A stretch of DNA of 64,000 bases from Desmodus rotundus (taxonomy: Eukaryota; Chordata; Mammalia; Chiroptera; Phyllostomidae). Location: contig NC_071390.1 in the NCBI RefSeq assembly GCF_022682495.2, forward strand, positions 167,611,220-167,675,219, written 5' to 3'. How positions within the stretch are numbered: the first letter of the stretch is position 1; each line of letters begins with the position of its first letter. Under the pieces are notes generated by a model. The model did not search any database, was not told where the DNA came from, and worked only from the letters and a program-made list of their open reading frames with translations. A program made the translations under genes and the position numbers. Of this stretch, positions 11,950 through 23,827 are shown piece by piece.

Positions 11950-13090
11950 ATTGCTTCCATCTCTTCTCTCCCGAATTAACCTTCTCCTGACATTTCCTTC
12001 AGTTCCCTTGCAACTATTGCCCTCACCCCATTTTCTTTGAAACCATAACAATTTAGCTTTTTTCCAAATACTTTATTGAAATGACTCTTGCTAATGTTAC
12101 CAATGACCTGATTTTCAAAACTAATGACCTATTTCAGTCTTCTTCCTTCTTGATTCTTTTAAGCAAGTGCCTGTGTTGACAGTTCCCATATTGTAAAATA
12201 CTTTCTTTCCTTGGCTTTCATTCCTTTCTTTATTCGGTCACTCATTCAACATATATTTATGGGGTCCTACTATATGCTGGGGACACTATTCTAGGTTCTG
12301 GAGGTACAGAAATGTATCATTTCTAGCAGAGGAGGCAGGAAGTAAGTAAATGTAGAGGTGAATATGAAGTGTCATGCCAGATAATGACAAGGCCACCACA
12401 AGGTCCTAGCCTCCAGTTGCCAGCCACTGCTCTCTCCTTACGATGCCTTTGACAGTCTCTCTGGTTCTTCTTTCTGGCTTTTCAATATGGTCTTCCCAGG
12501 GTGATGTGTCTGTTCTCCCTCTGTTTTTCCTCTAGGACATCACCTCCACTCCCAAGGCTTTAACGATCATATTTACACTAATTACATCTACATCCATGTT
12601 TCCATATCAGACATATCTTCTGAAATTTGGAAGCATCTATCCAGCCATTTCCTGGACATTTCATTGGGGATGTCCTATAGTCACCTCACATTTACCAAGT
12701 CCAGACCGTCACCTTCTATCACCACACCTGCCCCACCCTCTGTGTTCTCCACCCCAGTTAGTGTTGGCATCATGCCACCGGTCTTCTATCGGGAAACCTT
12801 ACCCTCCTCTCTGCTGTAATAAGTCACGCAAGGTAGTTGCTTCTGTGACTTGAGGGCTCCAGAACTGGGCCCTGCTTTCCATTTTTGGAGTCATTGCCTT
12901 AGTTCAGGTTCATATCATGTCTTTTACGGATGTTGCTTCTAGCAGGCTTCCCTCAGTCCAGGGTTCCCAACTCCAATCCATCTCTCACTTTGCTGCCAAA
13001 ATGGTCATCCCAAATTTCCTGACTTTGTCAACTCCCAATTTAAAAAACTCTCCTGCCTCCCTGCAGCCCATAGCAGGGCTTAACAGCCAC
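11950..13090 (+). repeat. L2 LINE fragments, interrupted
   Basis: Long pyrimidine-rich text with L2-like order, including 'tttgctgccaaaatggtcat', 'tcctgcctccctgcagccca' and earlier 'tcactaatgttaccaatgac'-type phrases. An unrelated old repeat (about 12235-12400, 'catatatttatggggtccta') sits inside. Highly diverged. Confidence 0.55.
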
Positions 13091-13299
13091 AGGAGACAAC
13101 TCCTGTGTGGCTCATGAAATCGTTTTATGGGGTTTGCATCAAACATTCAAAAATATGAAATGGAAAACATCAGAATGCATTTCATTCAGAAAGTGTGAGT
13201 GTTGTTTTGTAAATGTTCCTTTCAGTTCTAAATACATATGTGTGTGCACTAAGTTGTGATGTAAAACGTATGTCTTATCTGGACAGCACGAGAAAACTT

Positions 13300-13620
13300 A
13301 AAAAGAAGTGCTGGCTCCTAAGATATAATCTAAATTCCTTGGCATATAAGTCCCTTCTCGGTCTTGCCTCAGTCTTCCTTAGCAGGTTCTTACATAGAGC
13401 TCAGGACGAGAAAACGGTCCTCATGTCATGTCTAAGGAAAGATCTCCCTGTCTCTGGGCAGCTCTGGCTCTTTGTCTGGGTCGTGCCTTTGACCACGCTG
13501 CATTCTGGGCTGCCCTTCTCTTCAGAAGCAAACCTCTCTTTGTTTTTCATATCTAAGCTTCAATATACACTCTCCCTAGGCAGAGCTGTTTATTCCCCTC
13601 CTCTGTGGGGCGACCCCTGA
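13300..13620 (+). repeat. L2 LINE 3' fragment
   Basis: 'cctaagatataatctaaatt', 'ccttggcatataagtccctt' and 'ctcggtcttgcctcagtctt' match the L2 segment '...aggataaagtccaaactccttagcatggc...ctggcccctgcc'. The 135-residue frame at 13213-13620 runs through this L2 and is not a host gene. Confidence 0.6.
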
Positions 13621-14454
13621 GCTTTCTGATCATCCCGTGTGGCAGTGATCTCTTTGGAATGTGGTTTACCTGTTGCTGTGTCTCGTGTCCCTCATTAGAC
13701 CATGGAGAAGATGACTGTGAGGACACATCCTGTTTGTACCTTTGGTCCCAGCATGTCACCTGGTGCACAAAAGAACTCAGGATTGTAGGAGAATAGGTGT
13801 GCATACAGGAAGATGCACATCCATTTCGGGGGCTACAAAAGGGGTGTGTATGCGCACAGCTCACTTCTGAGATCTTTGTTTACTTTCGTGTATTTCCCAC
13901 CTCGGCCCAGTGCCCCTGAGACCAGACACTGACCACAGGGTGTACAAGGCCACTGTTCCAGGTGAAATAGGTGCGAATGTTCAGTGAAATTCCGTGTGTG
14001 TTTTGTTGTGTGCCAGGAGTAATGACCCCCGCCCCTGCCCTTGTGTTGCGTCTCCCATCCCTTAGTAAGGTCAGTGGCTTGTGGTGTTGTGTCCATGATC
14101 AATTGTGCCCTATCCTCATAAAGCCTGATATTATCCTAAGACCTATGGCTCTTAAAATAAGGCATTTGTATAGGTAATGATAAGAAATACACTTTCATTT
14201 CTCAGCCCCTGAATGAACTTGGCTTACAGACACCACAGAAAAAGAAGAAGAAACTGTTGTCCCAAAGTGGTCAACTCCACTTCCTGTTACATGATTCTTA
14301 CTCCTCAACTACTTATGGATATTTAGGAATTAAGCTTAGAACAGCGGTCAAGTCAGCCACCTCCTTGCAGTGTGACCAAATACTGTCCCAGGGTGTCCTT
14401 TATTCGGAGAAAGCACTTGGCCCTGGAACTAGACACACATTGGGTTTTTCACCT

Positions 14455-14595
14455 TAACAAGTTAGTAGCTTTGGTGATCTTTGACAAGGTGCTTGTATTT
14501 TGTGAGCTTGAATTTCACCCTGTGTAGAGCAGGGATAAAAGACTTCCCTTATAGGGTTGTTTTGAAGATCACATAGCTTTAACTGCTGTAGAAAT
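14455..14595 (+). repeat. MIR SINE fragment
   Basis: 'agtagctttggtgatctttg', 'acaaggtgcttgtattttgt', 'agagcagggataaaagactt' and 'tatagggttgttttgaagat' follow the MIR core order. Diverged. Confidence 0.6.
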
Positions 14596-14599
14596 GGGA

Positions 14600-15960
14600 A
14601 TACTCTCCAAATGAAGCATTTTGGGGGCAAAGAGAAAGAATAGAGAATAGAGCAAGAGAGAGGGAATGGGATGTGCTGAATACAGGAGAGATGAGAAGAA
14701 GAAATGGAAGAAAATAGAGCATAAAGAAGGCAGGAAGAGACTGGGCTGTCTCCCGACTCTGTTGTCATAGACTGCCTTCCCAGTTCTCCACCAGCACCAG
14801 CTAGACAGTGGGGAGGTGTGGGCATGTGTGCACGAACCTGTCCTGGAGAGCAAGGAATCTAGACCTGCTTCTCAGCTCCACACTGCTGATGCCTGGGGCC
14901 CCATCACTCTTTATCATGGGTGTATTTTCCCATGTGTTCCTTGGCCTTTATCCACTAAATGCCACTAACGCTGCCCCCACTGCCCCAGAGGACAACCCAA
15001 AATGTCACTGGACATTGACCAATGATCCTCTGAGGGCCAATATCACACCCATTGAGAACCACTGCCCTAGACAGATATGTGCCCATCTACCTACAGCCTG
15101 TTTAGCTGTGAGGTAGCACTGATGGTGCTGGGTAGATCGCCGCTAGCATTGTGGTCTCTGAGCTCTATACCTGGAAAACGAAGTGAAATACAGCTCTGAA
15201 ACAAAGCTGACTTTTAGTTTCTTTAGCAAAGACCCTACCAAAAATCGGTTAAGTAAAACCGTCTTCCACATAGGCAAGGAGAGAACAAGAAAGCTAGTAG
15301 TAAGAAGACTAGGAACAAAAAAGGCCCTACATTTATTTAGTGAGATTTTTTCAGTTTTCAGCTGCAAACTTGTGGTCGAGGGGTAAGGACCTGAGTTTAG
15401 CTGAGACCCGAAAGAACCTGGGCAGATGTGCGCTTGGATGCACTGGTTCGTTGGGGAGGAGAAGGAGAATGCTGGCGTCAATGTTTTCCTGCTTTTGTGT
15501 TTCTTTTTTCTTTTTTTTTTTTGCTATGACTGGTTTCATTTCATCTGTTTTCTAAGAAGTGCCCAATTTTCTGCACTTTATCCACTATGGCTTTGCCAGG
15601 AAATAACCAGTGGGCTTCTTCAGAGAGCTGGTAGTTCTTGATAAGGTGCTGGAACTCAAGTCTTGGAATGGAACATGTGAGCAGGCTTTAGACCTAGCTT
15701 GCTCTCAGACTGTGCAGAATCTTCCAGCTTGGCCAGAGATACATTGGCAAAGATGATTTCATGTAAAAAAAAAATTTGAGCAGGAAATTTACAAAAAAGA
15801 AAACAGGTGCAACCTTCCCTGGACATTTGAAGAAAAAAATTAAAAAATTTGTGAAATCCCCTACTTTGCAAGAGGCAGGAAAGACATACAACTGGATCTT
15901 TCATAAAGGCATTTACAAATTGTGAAGAATGCACCTTCATGCAAGAACCCAGCCCTGCCC
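14600..15960. other. Unique sequence with purine-rich tracts
   Basis: An A/G-rich tract at 14625-14745 explains the long antisense frames there. A poly-T patch sits near 15505-15523. No recognised gene. The text near 15000-15068 ending 'attgagaaccactgcccta' may be a small MER5-type hAT fragment, but too little is readable to call it. Confidence 0.4.
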
Positions 15961-15989
15961 AATGAAGCAGTTAATGCTCAGTGTCATTA

Positions 15990-16115
15990 CCAAGTCTCCC
16001 CGGCAACCGGTCACGTGACTCACCTGCACCTCACTGTTTTGACGGCAAAATGGGAATATTGTTATTATCCCATTTTGCAGAGGTGATGAATACATTAACT
16101 AAAATCCTTGCAGCT
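15990..16115 (+). repeat. MIR SINE fragment
   Basis: 'actcacctgcacctcactgt', 'ggcaaaatgggaatattgtt' and 'tgcagaggtgatgaatacat' resemble the MIR core. Its left end contains the E-box palindrome at 16010-16019. Confidence 0.5.
16010..16019. promoter_or_regulatory. GTCACGTGAC E-box palindrome
   Basis: A perfect 10-bp palindrome of the USF/MiT-TFE type (GTCACGTGAC). It lies at the edge of a MIR fragment. Motif evidence only. Confidence 0.35.
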
Positions 16116-16426
16116 TTCCTGAAGGCTGAGGCTTAAAAAGGTCAAAATGTTCTTCCTGAGTCTTTGTATTATAAAAACATTACAGGAACCTGCCTTCTCT
16201 GTGTGTTTTCGATTCCATCGGCCTGGGTATTTATCTTTGCAGTATAGCATGGTTCCCCTCCGGTACAAATTTTTCAGATCATTATAAGATTCCTGGTGTG
16301 ATAATGCTGGAGAGGGAAAGATCCATGCTTGCGAGCCAGCCTTGGAACAGTTTGAGCATTTATGGCGAGATTGTATTGCTTATTTCTAAGCTCCCCATCT
16401 GCAATGAGCACTAGACCATACTTAAA

Positions 16427-16499
16427 CCATAATGTATGGTTTTAAGGTCACTGCCGGTTATTATCTGACCGGTAATGACCACAGAAGTATACATTATGG
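16427..16499. repeat. 73-bp imperfect palindrome
   Basis: The outer arms are perfect inverted repeats, CCATAATGTAT (16427-16437) and ATACATTATGG (16489-16499). The inner arms GGTCACTGCCGGT (16446-16458) and ACCGGTAATGACC (16468-16480) match at 11 of 13 positions. The two arm pairs are separated by exactly 8 unmatched bases on each side, and the central loop is 9 bases. It has no recognised family. It may be a MITE remnant or a conserved regulatory dyad. Confidence 0.75.
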
Positions 16500-19400
16500 C
16501 TACTAGGAGTCATTTTTGTACTATTTTCAGTTTTGCTTTTTATTGAGTAGGGGCCGACACCCCCAGAGCTTTTACAGAGTTGGATTACAATGGCTGAAAT
16601 TCTCAGTAATGTCACTGGGTTTTGTTTGGGGGTGAGGCTGGAACAAAGCTGCTGTGTTTTGGTTCACATGCTGTCAAGGGGATTGAAGTTTATTTGAAAT
16701 GTTCCTTTTACTTGGAAATGGCACTTGGGACTTCTCACCCTATAGAGCCATACTTTCTCCCTTTTAAATTAGGGATGAAAGCTGGAGAAGGAGTTGGATT
16801 TGTTTATTTTCTTACCCTTCTGACTCATCAGCTATTATGTCTCAGGAATAATCATAATGTCAACCTTAAATATTCTGGAATCAGAAAGCATTGGGGCTTC
16901 ACCTGTCCATCAGAAGGAGTGAGTGTAGTGTCCAAAGTTAACGGGTTGTGTTTCCCCAGAGTTGTAATTTTAAATCACATTTATGATTGTTTGTGTTACT
17001 GATCTGACTGAGAAAACAGTGGTGCTGGCGTGTGAACTAGTGAGATCTTTATTTTTCCAAGGCATCAGCGTTCCTTTTTGAAATATTTACTGTTAGAGAA
17101 AATACCAGAGTGGTTTTGTGCGTGTAAAAGCTTGTTATTTTGTGGTTGGCTTCAGTCAACTTTCATTTTCTGTGGAGGTTCAAATAATTATGCAGAAAGT
17201 AATACACGGGGAAGGAATCGGGAATGTGGCACCGCGACGATTTGATCCCAGTTGTGGATTCTGTCTCTGGAAGCACACAAATGATATGAAAGATTTTATT
17301 CAGCTGAACAGTAGGGCGTAAAGGTCTTAATAATGAAACCTCCTTTTGACAGCTTTGACTGTTGGACAGCGGGCTTCATTTTATTTGCCATGTTGATTTA
17401 TTATTTTTAACTTCTTTTACATATGTATGCATGCAATGCAGCAATTTCATCTGTATCTCCCCCCCCCCATCACTGTGTGGCCTTATGAAGGGAAAGATTA
17501 ACATTTTTAATGGGGAATTTTATGTAGGAACAAGAAACAGCAAACAAACATTAATTATTATACTTGTCTGAAGTAGAGAAGAATCTCTACCATATATCTT
17601 TGTCTATTTATGTAACTGTCTAATGGTGGATAAATTATGCCCTAGTTGCTGTTGCAGTAAATTAAAAAATAATAATAATCCAAGCTAGCAAAGCAGTTTT
17701 ATAAATCTCTGGTTCTACAGAAATATTTCAGGAGATGATGGAGTTTCTCCAAGACTTTGTTATTATGTCACATATAAACCTTTGCTAATGGGTGTTATTG
17801 TGGTCCAGTTATTGAGACAATAATTATGGTGGAGGGTATTTTAAAGCATCCTTTATAGTCTTACCACCACGGCTTTTCCTTTAATAAAAGAAATCAGGTG
17901 GGTGGAAGGTGATGCTCCCTGCGATTCTTCGCATAACGAGAGCATTTCTGAGCATTTGGATGATGACAGAATGATCTCTTTTCTCCTCTTAAACACATAA
18001 CCCCAAGAAGGTTTAAATCAATGTGTTAATTGGTAAGTGATACTGTAATTATATGCATAATCAGGGAAATTTTGAATCCAGATTATTTACTTGCTCTCAG
18101 GAAATTAATCTGCAGAGGTCATATATTAGATTGCTTGTTTATTAAGTGGAACCCCTGTAGTTACAAAGTGCCGCCTGGCTCTGCCCTCCATGAAGCATTC
18201 TTCTGGATGTTCCCAGCAGGTGTCAACGGCACGGAGCCTCGAGTGCTTATTGATCCAGATTCAAACAGTTCATTAATCTAAGCACACATTATATAGATTT
18301 TCCAATGTAATTTTGAAAGGGTTGAAAAACTATATTGAATGATGAGAGATGATACTCAAATTACGCTTTTTCGAGCACATCTCCCCGGGGACTGTGGCAT
18401 TCCAGCGGGGATGGCTACTGGCACACGTGCACTATGGCTCCCTCTGGATGTGACCTTTCTTCCACATCCCTATTACTAGGTGATTACTTAAACAGCTTGC
18501 CCAGCATTGCTCTTTTATCTTTTCTTTTCCCTTCCTATTTGACAGCATGAACGAGGCTCTCCCCAAGATGCCAAAATAAAAAAATGGGCCATTGAGGTAT
18601 GAATGCTGCAAAAAAAAAATCACATAGAGAGCAAAATATTTTTTTTAAGGATCTTTTTGTCTTTCTCATGAAGGTAGTAAAGTTTTACTTGGAGTTTTTC
18701 ATTTCTTCTCAAGATGTTTACTTTTAGACATACCAGATAGTTTCAAATAATATATTCTTATGTTCTGTGAGAAACAAAGGGACTCTGAGATCCAGAAAGG
18801 GGCTAAAAATCATTGCATGTACTTTCACCTCCACTGTCACTGCTGCCGTGTTGTACATCTGTGGTTGAGCCAGGTAACGTTCCATCCAAGCAAGCTTGAC
18901 TTGTAGGCAGAATTAGGTAGTGTTTGCTTCTTCCTTGGCATGTAGCACATGTTGCCAGTTCCTTTCATTTGGAATAATGCCTTTATAGCCTTTGCTAGAA
19001 CTGAGACTGGGAGAAGTAACTAATTATCTCATTCATACTAACATGCAAATGACTGATATTGGCTTATTTCCTAAGGAAAAAAAGGAGCAGCAGTAGGCAG
19101 ATGATAAGAACTCAACAGAAAGAGAAAGGCTAGAGGTCATTGAACGTCCCCCTGTCCCAGCACGATCTGTTTATCTTGCCTTGAACTTGTCCACCAAACA
19201 GGATTACCAACAGAATGTTTGTAGGATTGGTACAGAGAGCTATTTACTTAGTTTTGTTTTGTTCTGCTAGTTTAATAGAAACTTGTGGTCATGTTCTCCT
19301 TGGACCTCATTTGGAATAACGTTTTGGGTTTTATCACTTCTTTCAGCCAACATATCTCAGGCCCTATCATATGTTAGGCACCAGAAAAAGCAAGTCAAAC

Positions 19401-20345
19401 ACAGAGCTTGATTCAGAGGCAACTGGGTCACCGATCTGTCACCAGATAGAGGAATAAGGGAAGTTAGGCGGGGCTGGGTTTTCAAAAGCCACCAGGGTCT
19501 ATAGATATCCAGAGGGAGGGGCCAATGTGGGAAGGTTCACCAAGGAGGTGACATTGAGCTGGAATTCACATATATATGGTGTTTCCCAAGGCCGAGAGAC
19601 ATTTTAGGAGTGTCCAATATCTCTAAAAGCACAATAGGGGCTATATTTTAATTTTATCTTAAACTTGAGGAGTCTATGTCTTCTCATCTTAGTGAATTGG
19701 CTTGAGATGCTTCAATACTGCTGACCTGTTGGATTAGAATGCATCATGCTTAAGGATGCTTAACTAGCGGGGTGCAATTGTGCTTACTCAGACGTTTGCA
19801 GCTGATTAAAGCTTTATTTCCAGAGCCTAACCATTGTTTCAGAAGTAATTTGTGCATGATTATGGAAGTTACTGTGTTACCTATTTATTCTGTACTAAAA
19901 TATTGAGTTGTTGAGTTATTAAAAAGGGTTTGCTTTATATGGCTATATTTCTCTATAAAAACAGATTGCTTTTTTTTTTTTTTGCACTTTTAAGGAGTGC
20001 AACCCCCCCCCCCAAAAAAAACAACCCCAGGATAAAAGGCATGTTGGTGTGTTTCGCTCCCTATTCCCTAGTTCGGGTACAGGTGAGTCTGAGTTAATAA
20101 GGGAAGGCTTACTGGAAGAAGCAGAGCTTACTCTGAATCTTAAGCATGCGAATGAAGAACAGAAAGCCTCAGCAGATCCAGGCCCGGGAGAGAGGTTAAT
20201 GAAAAGAATCTGAAATGGGAAATGGAGCACTTGTCAGCTTTAAGCTTTGTTGTGCCGTATATTCACTTTTTCCAAAAATATCTCTGTCATGGGGACTTTC
20301 AAAGTTCTGTCTTGCCTTTTGACTCTCTTGGATGAGTGACACTTT
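16500..20345. other. AT-rich largely unique sequence
   Basis: No gene. AT-rich text with many TAAT/ATTA and ATTGT cores (for example 17640-17850 and 17990-18300) looks like developmental non-coding sequence, but conservation cannot be judged here. Small simple tracts: poly-C at 17460-17468, poly-T near 19970-19983, and adjoining C and A runs near 20004-20021. An old unclassified repeat is likely at 19335-19560. Confidence 0.4.
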
Positions 20346-20349
20346 AGGT

Positions 20350-20590
20350 CAGAGGCCAGCAACTTTTTTTTTTTTGGCTCGTGTTTTTTTGTAGAGGGCC
20401 AAGGAGTAAATATTGCAGGCTTTGTGAGCCATATAGTCTTTTTTGCAACTACTAACCCTGCTGTTATTTCAGGAAAGCAGCCATAGGCCATACATCAATG
20501 AATGGTGTGGCCGTGTCCCAATAAAACTTTATTTATAAAAATAGGCAGTCAGGCCAGATTTCACCAGGGGCCAAAGTCTGCTGACTCCTG
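20350..20590. mobile_element. Non-autonomous hAT (Charlie-type) element
   Basis: It reads CAGAGGCCAGCAAC at the left and CTGCTGACTCCTG at the right (imperfect terminal inverted repeats). The internal text is 'gagggccaaggagtaaatat', 'ttgcaggctttgtgagccat' and 'caataaaactttatttataa'. The flanks ctttaggt (20342-20349) and ctttgggt (20591-20598) agree at 7 of 8 positions, the 8-bp TSD expected for hAT elements. A second copy of the family lies at 28909-29120. Confidence 0.8.
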
Positions 20591-20600
20591 CTTTGGGTCA

Positions 20601-21070
20601 CTGTCTCCCGAACCTCAGTCCATTTGGACCCCTGCCATGATGTCGCTTACTCTGAGTAGCATCTGCATTATGGTTACTTAATTTTCTCTCTTTCACTGAC
20701 TTATTTTTTTTTTTAAACAGACAAATTTATTTTAAAAGGAATTCTACATCATTACCATAAATGGAAAAGTGGCATTATGTGTTATGAAAAAGGGATCACT
20801 AGAAAATAAATACAATGAAAACAAAACCATATAATCACGTGCTACTAATTGTGGGGACTCCCTGTGTTGGGAACCATTGACCGAGGCTGTTATCAGTCTG
20901 AGTCTCTAAGATTTGATGACTGTTCACTTAGATGTCTTGAAAGAACGTAGACAGGTAGACTCCCTCCACTACATTATAGAGGCAGTGGCTGAGGAACTTC
21001 GGGGTGCAGGGACTGTGGCATAGAAGGCCAGCTCATTATGTGACACCCCAAAAGGGCCCCAGGCTGGCAT
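20601..21070. other. Unique sequence
   Basis: A poly-T patch (20703-20714) is followed by text that is not recognised. No gene. Confidence 0.4.
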
Positions 21071-21074
21071 TGTT

Positions 21075-21132
21075 GGATAAAATACAGAGCGCTCATTACA
21101 TTTGAACTTCAGGTGAACAACAAATACTTTTC
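21075..21132. repeat. Palindromic MITE-like repeat, left arm
   Basis: This arm ('cattacatttgaacttcagg', then 'tgaacaacaaata') is the diverged reverse complement of 21700-21750. The two arms and the sequence between them form one palindromic element that was split by the mini-L1 at 21133-21645. Confidence 0.65.
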
Positions 21133-21645
21133 TTCATTTTAAATCATTTTTATTTTTCAAGTGCAGTTGACATACATTATTCTATTAGTTTCAGGTGTAC
21201 ACCCAGTGATTAGATATTTCATAGCTTAGTAAGTTATCATCCTGATTCTTGTACCCATCTGACACCAGACATAGTTATCAGAATGCTGTTGACTCTATTC
21301 CCTATAGTGTACTTTATATCCCTGTGGTTATCCTGAAAATATCAATTTGTACTTCTGAATCCCTTCAGCTTTTCTACCCATTCCCCCAACCCACCTCTGC
21401 AGCCGAGCTATCCCTCCCAGTTTTTATGCAACATACGTGGGTGTGGGACCAGCCTGTTTCTCATATCCATCCCTCCCACCAGCCTCCATGTGGCTTCTTT
21501 GATTTCCTGGGCGTAGGACCTCCATTCAGCCAGATTTCAGGTGGTTCTGAATGAGGGTTCTTCTCTCCTTTACTTGTAATTATAATGTGGTTGTGGGAGG
21601 GGGCAGACACTGGGTTTACCTATGTCGCCATCTTGACCAGAAGTC
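21133..21645 (-). mobile_element. Mini-L1: 5' end joined to 3' end, no ORFs
   Basis: On the minus strand it starts with the L1 5' end ('gacttctggtcaagatggcg') and about 270 bp of 5'UTR-like sequence. It then passes directly to an L1 3'UTR ('aacagcattctgataactat', 'gtacacctgaaactaataga') ending 'cttgaaaaataaaaatg'. Neither ORF1 nor ORF2 is present. The flanks caaatactttt (21121-21131) and caaataatttt (21646-21656) are a TSD of about 11 bp with one mismatch. The interrupted host repeat reads continuously when the element is removed, which fixes the boundaries. Confidence 0.75.
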
Positions 21646-21755
21646 CAAATAATTTTTTAGTATGAAAATGTCCCATGCAATATTTTAGACATACTTGTGC
21701 CACAAATTTATTTGTTGTTTATCTGAAATTCAAATTTAACTGGGTGTCTTACCAC
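21646..21755. repeat. Palindromic MITE-like repeat, right part
   Basis: Continues the repeat seen at 21075-21132: 'aattttttagtatgaaaatg', 'tcccatgcaatattttagac', then the right arm 'tttatttgttgtttatctga' and 'aattcaaatttaactgggtg'. The right arm is the reverse complement of the left arm with some divergence. Confidence 0.65.
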
Positions 21756-23825
21756 CGCCTCCTTTTCTTTTTTGCTCAATCTGTTACTCCTAGCCTGGTC
21801 CAAGAGCAGGGGTTCAGTGCAAGGACGCAAGAGTAGCAGGGGGTGGGTGGTGCTTCGGAAAAGGGTGGCAGAAAAGCAGCAACTCAGCCTACTTAAAATT
21901 GCATCTGTGGTAGGTCTCAGCAGGGGACAGTGAGTGAAGTGGCCGACAAGGAGGCAGGGGTCAGAAATTGAGGCAAGTTCCTGTGACTTGGGGTCCCAGT
22001 CAGGAGTTTGGACACAATCCAGTTCTGCATCAGAAAACCACTGGAGGGTTACAAAGAAGGGCATGTGTGATAGGACAGAAAATAATTTTTCACAGAACTT
22101 GCCTGTTAGCCTATTTATGTAGCTGTATCATGCTCTGGAAAAATAATCAAAGGAGAATTTAGAACTGTTCTCGGATTGTCAGTTTTTCATCTAAAAATGT
22201 TAATGCACATTTAAACTTTTAATTAAAAAAAGCATATTCCATCACAAACTATTTTCATATGGAGTTTTTAGCAGTGCTGCACACATTTTGTTCTGAGCTC
22301 CACCAGGCTATTAACCAGAATAATTTGGGTTTAAAAGTGAACCGAATCAGGTTGTACACCCCCAGGTTACGTCCCAAACAAATTACATTATTTAAACTGC
22401 AATCCTTGCAATGCACAGGCGTGTTTTTGGTCGTTCTGGGCAGGATGAAGTCGTAATTCAGTTGTGGGTTTCTGATGTCATCAGAACTGCCAGCAGTCGA
22501 CGGAGCCCTTTGCGCAAAGGAGAGAAGAGGGATCTTATTACAGATCTTGAAAGCCAATTTTTCATCTTCCCGTTTGTTTTAAAATGATCTTATGTATATA
22601 ATTGCAAGCCCTGAAGATGTTGAAGGCCACACATTTGCCTGGATTTAGACTAAATATTTGTGCAAGTTTGTGAGTTTGTATGAGGATGCATTTGGACATG
22701 AAAATCTAATGCTGACAGGAATTTTTCTATTCTCTTGTTTCTTCTCGGTGATTTGGATGTGATTATAATCAGGAAATAATCTGAATATGATAGAACCCTG
22801 GTGATTCCTAATGCTAGCCGTCAAGTGCAGCAGCCACCTCTGTTTCTCTTTGGAAAGGATCCACGAGTTGGCAGATAGAAGTTGCTTTTTCCAGACTGAG
22901 GAGTGCACGCCTAGCTCACCTGGCCACCAGGTGGCGCTGCAGCCATAAGGAAGTGTGGTCACAGTTACACAGTTTGGCTGTGGCATTAAGGAAGTTTTCC
23001 AAGGCTGGAATTGGGAGAGAAGAGCGCCTTTGTGTCTCTGGTTTCTCTGGATTGTAGGGTTTTCCGGTTCACCTGCATATTTTGTGTATCTAGAATGCTG
23101 CTGGCAGGCGAGAGGACTATTTGATTAGGATGTGAGGTTTATTGTATTGTGTTGTAAAGCACGCACGCACACACTCAAAGTCAATGATTTGCTAGGGATT
23201 GGTGTTAGTTGGGGAGCGGGAAGTGAAGGCAAATGTCACACTTCCATAGTTTCTGAGGCGGATAGTATGCTCCAACTGGGTAACAGATCGTGTCCTGGCC
23301 TGTGGCCCCCGAGGGAGAAGAATGTTCTTGCCTGTGGCGTTCTGCTGGGGACGGGGCTGTGGGAAATGTTCTCTTCACAGGGACGCCAAACTCCTGGGGG
23401 ATGGTAAGTCTCATAGCACCCCTCTTTGCTCCAAGCTCCTCTTTTAGCTGTTTTCTCTCTGTTTTTAAGTACTAAGAAAAATAAATCACTGTCCAAAGAA
23501 TTTTTTTTGTTTTTCTTTTTTGAACAGAAGCCAGATATTTGAAAACTAGACACCCACTATCGCCCCCAAGAAGAAAAGAAACTAAGGAAGCATCTGGTAG
23601 GAGTCTCAAAGACTGAAAACTAAACAACGGCAACACGAGTTGCTTTCAGAATACTAGAACTCCCACAATGAATTAGCAAAACTATTTCCTAGATAGTGAG
23701 AGATGGGGTATTGGAACTGAAGTGTGCCAGGTGAAAGAAAATTTGCTATCAAAGCATTTGAAGAAAAATTTGCTGAAGGTATAGTGGTAATTAAATCAGC
23801 AAACAATGAGATTCATAATGAAAAT
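21756..23825. other. Unique sequence, possible regulatory stretch
   Basis: No gene. 22200-22600 is ordinary-complexity AT-rich text with no repeat signature, and it looks like candidate conserved non-coding sequence (inference only). The CTCF-like site at 22924 lies downstream. A short CA/CG dinucleotide patch is at 23159-23176. Confidence 0.35.
22924..22940 (+). promoter_or_regulatory. Candidate CTCF site
   Basis: CCACCAGGTGGCGCTGC is a strong match to the CTCF core motif in the plus orientation. It is outside any repeat I recognise. Confidence 0.6.
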
Positions 23826-23827
23826 GG

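Noticed and set aside
13213..13620. 135-residue plus-strand frame
   Set aside because: Runs through an L2 fragment, has no domain, and lacks splice or start context.
16427..16499. miRNA precursor
   Set aside because: The stem is interrupted by a symmetric 8-by-8 internal loop, unlike a typical pre-miRNA; kept as a palindrome only.
20640..21060. 3'UTR of a processed pseudogene following the poly-T at 20703
   Set aside because: No gene was recognised in the sequence and no TSD was found.
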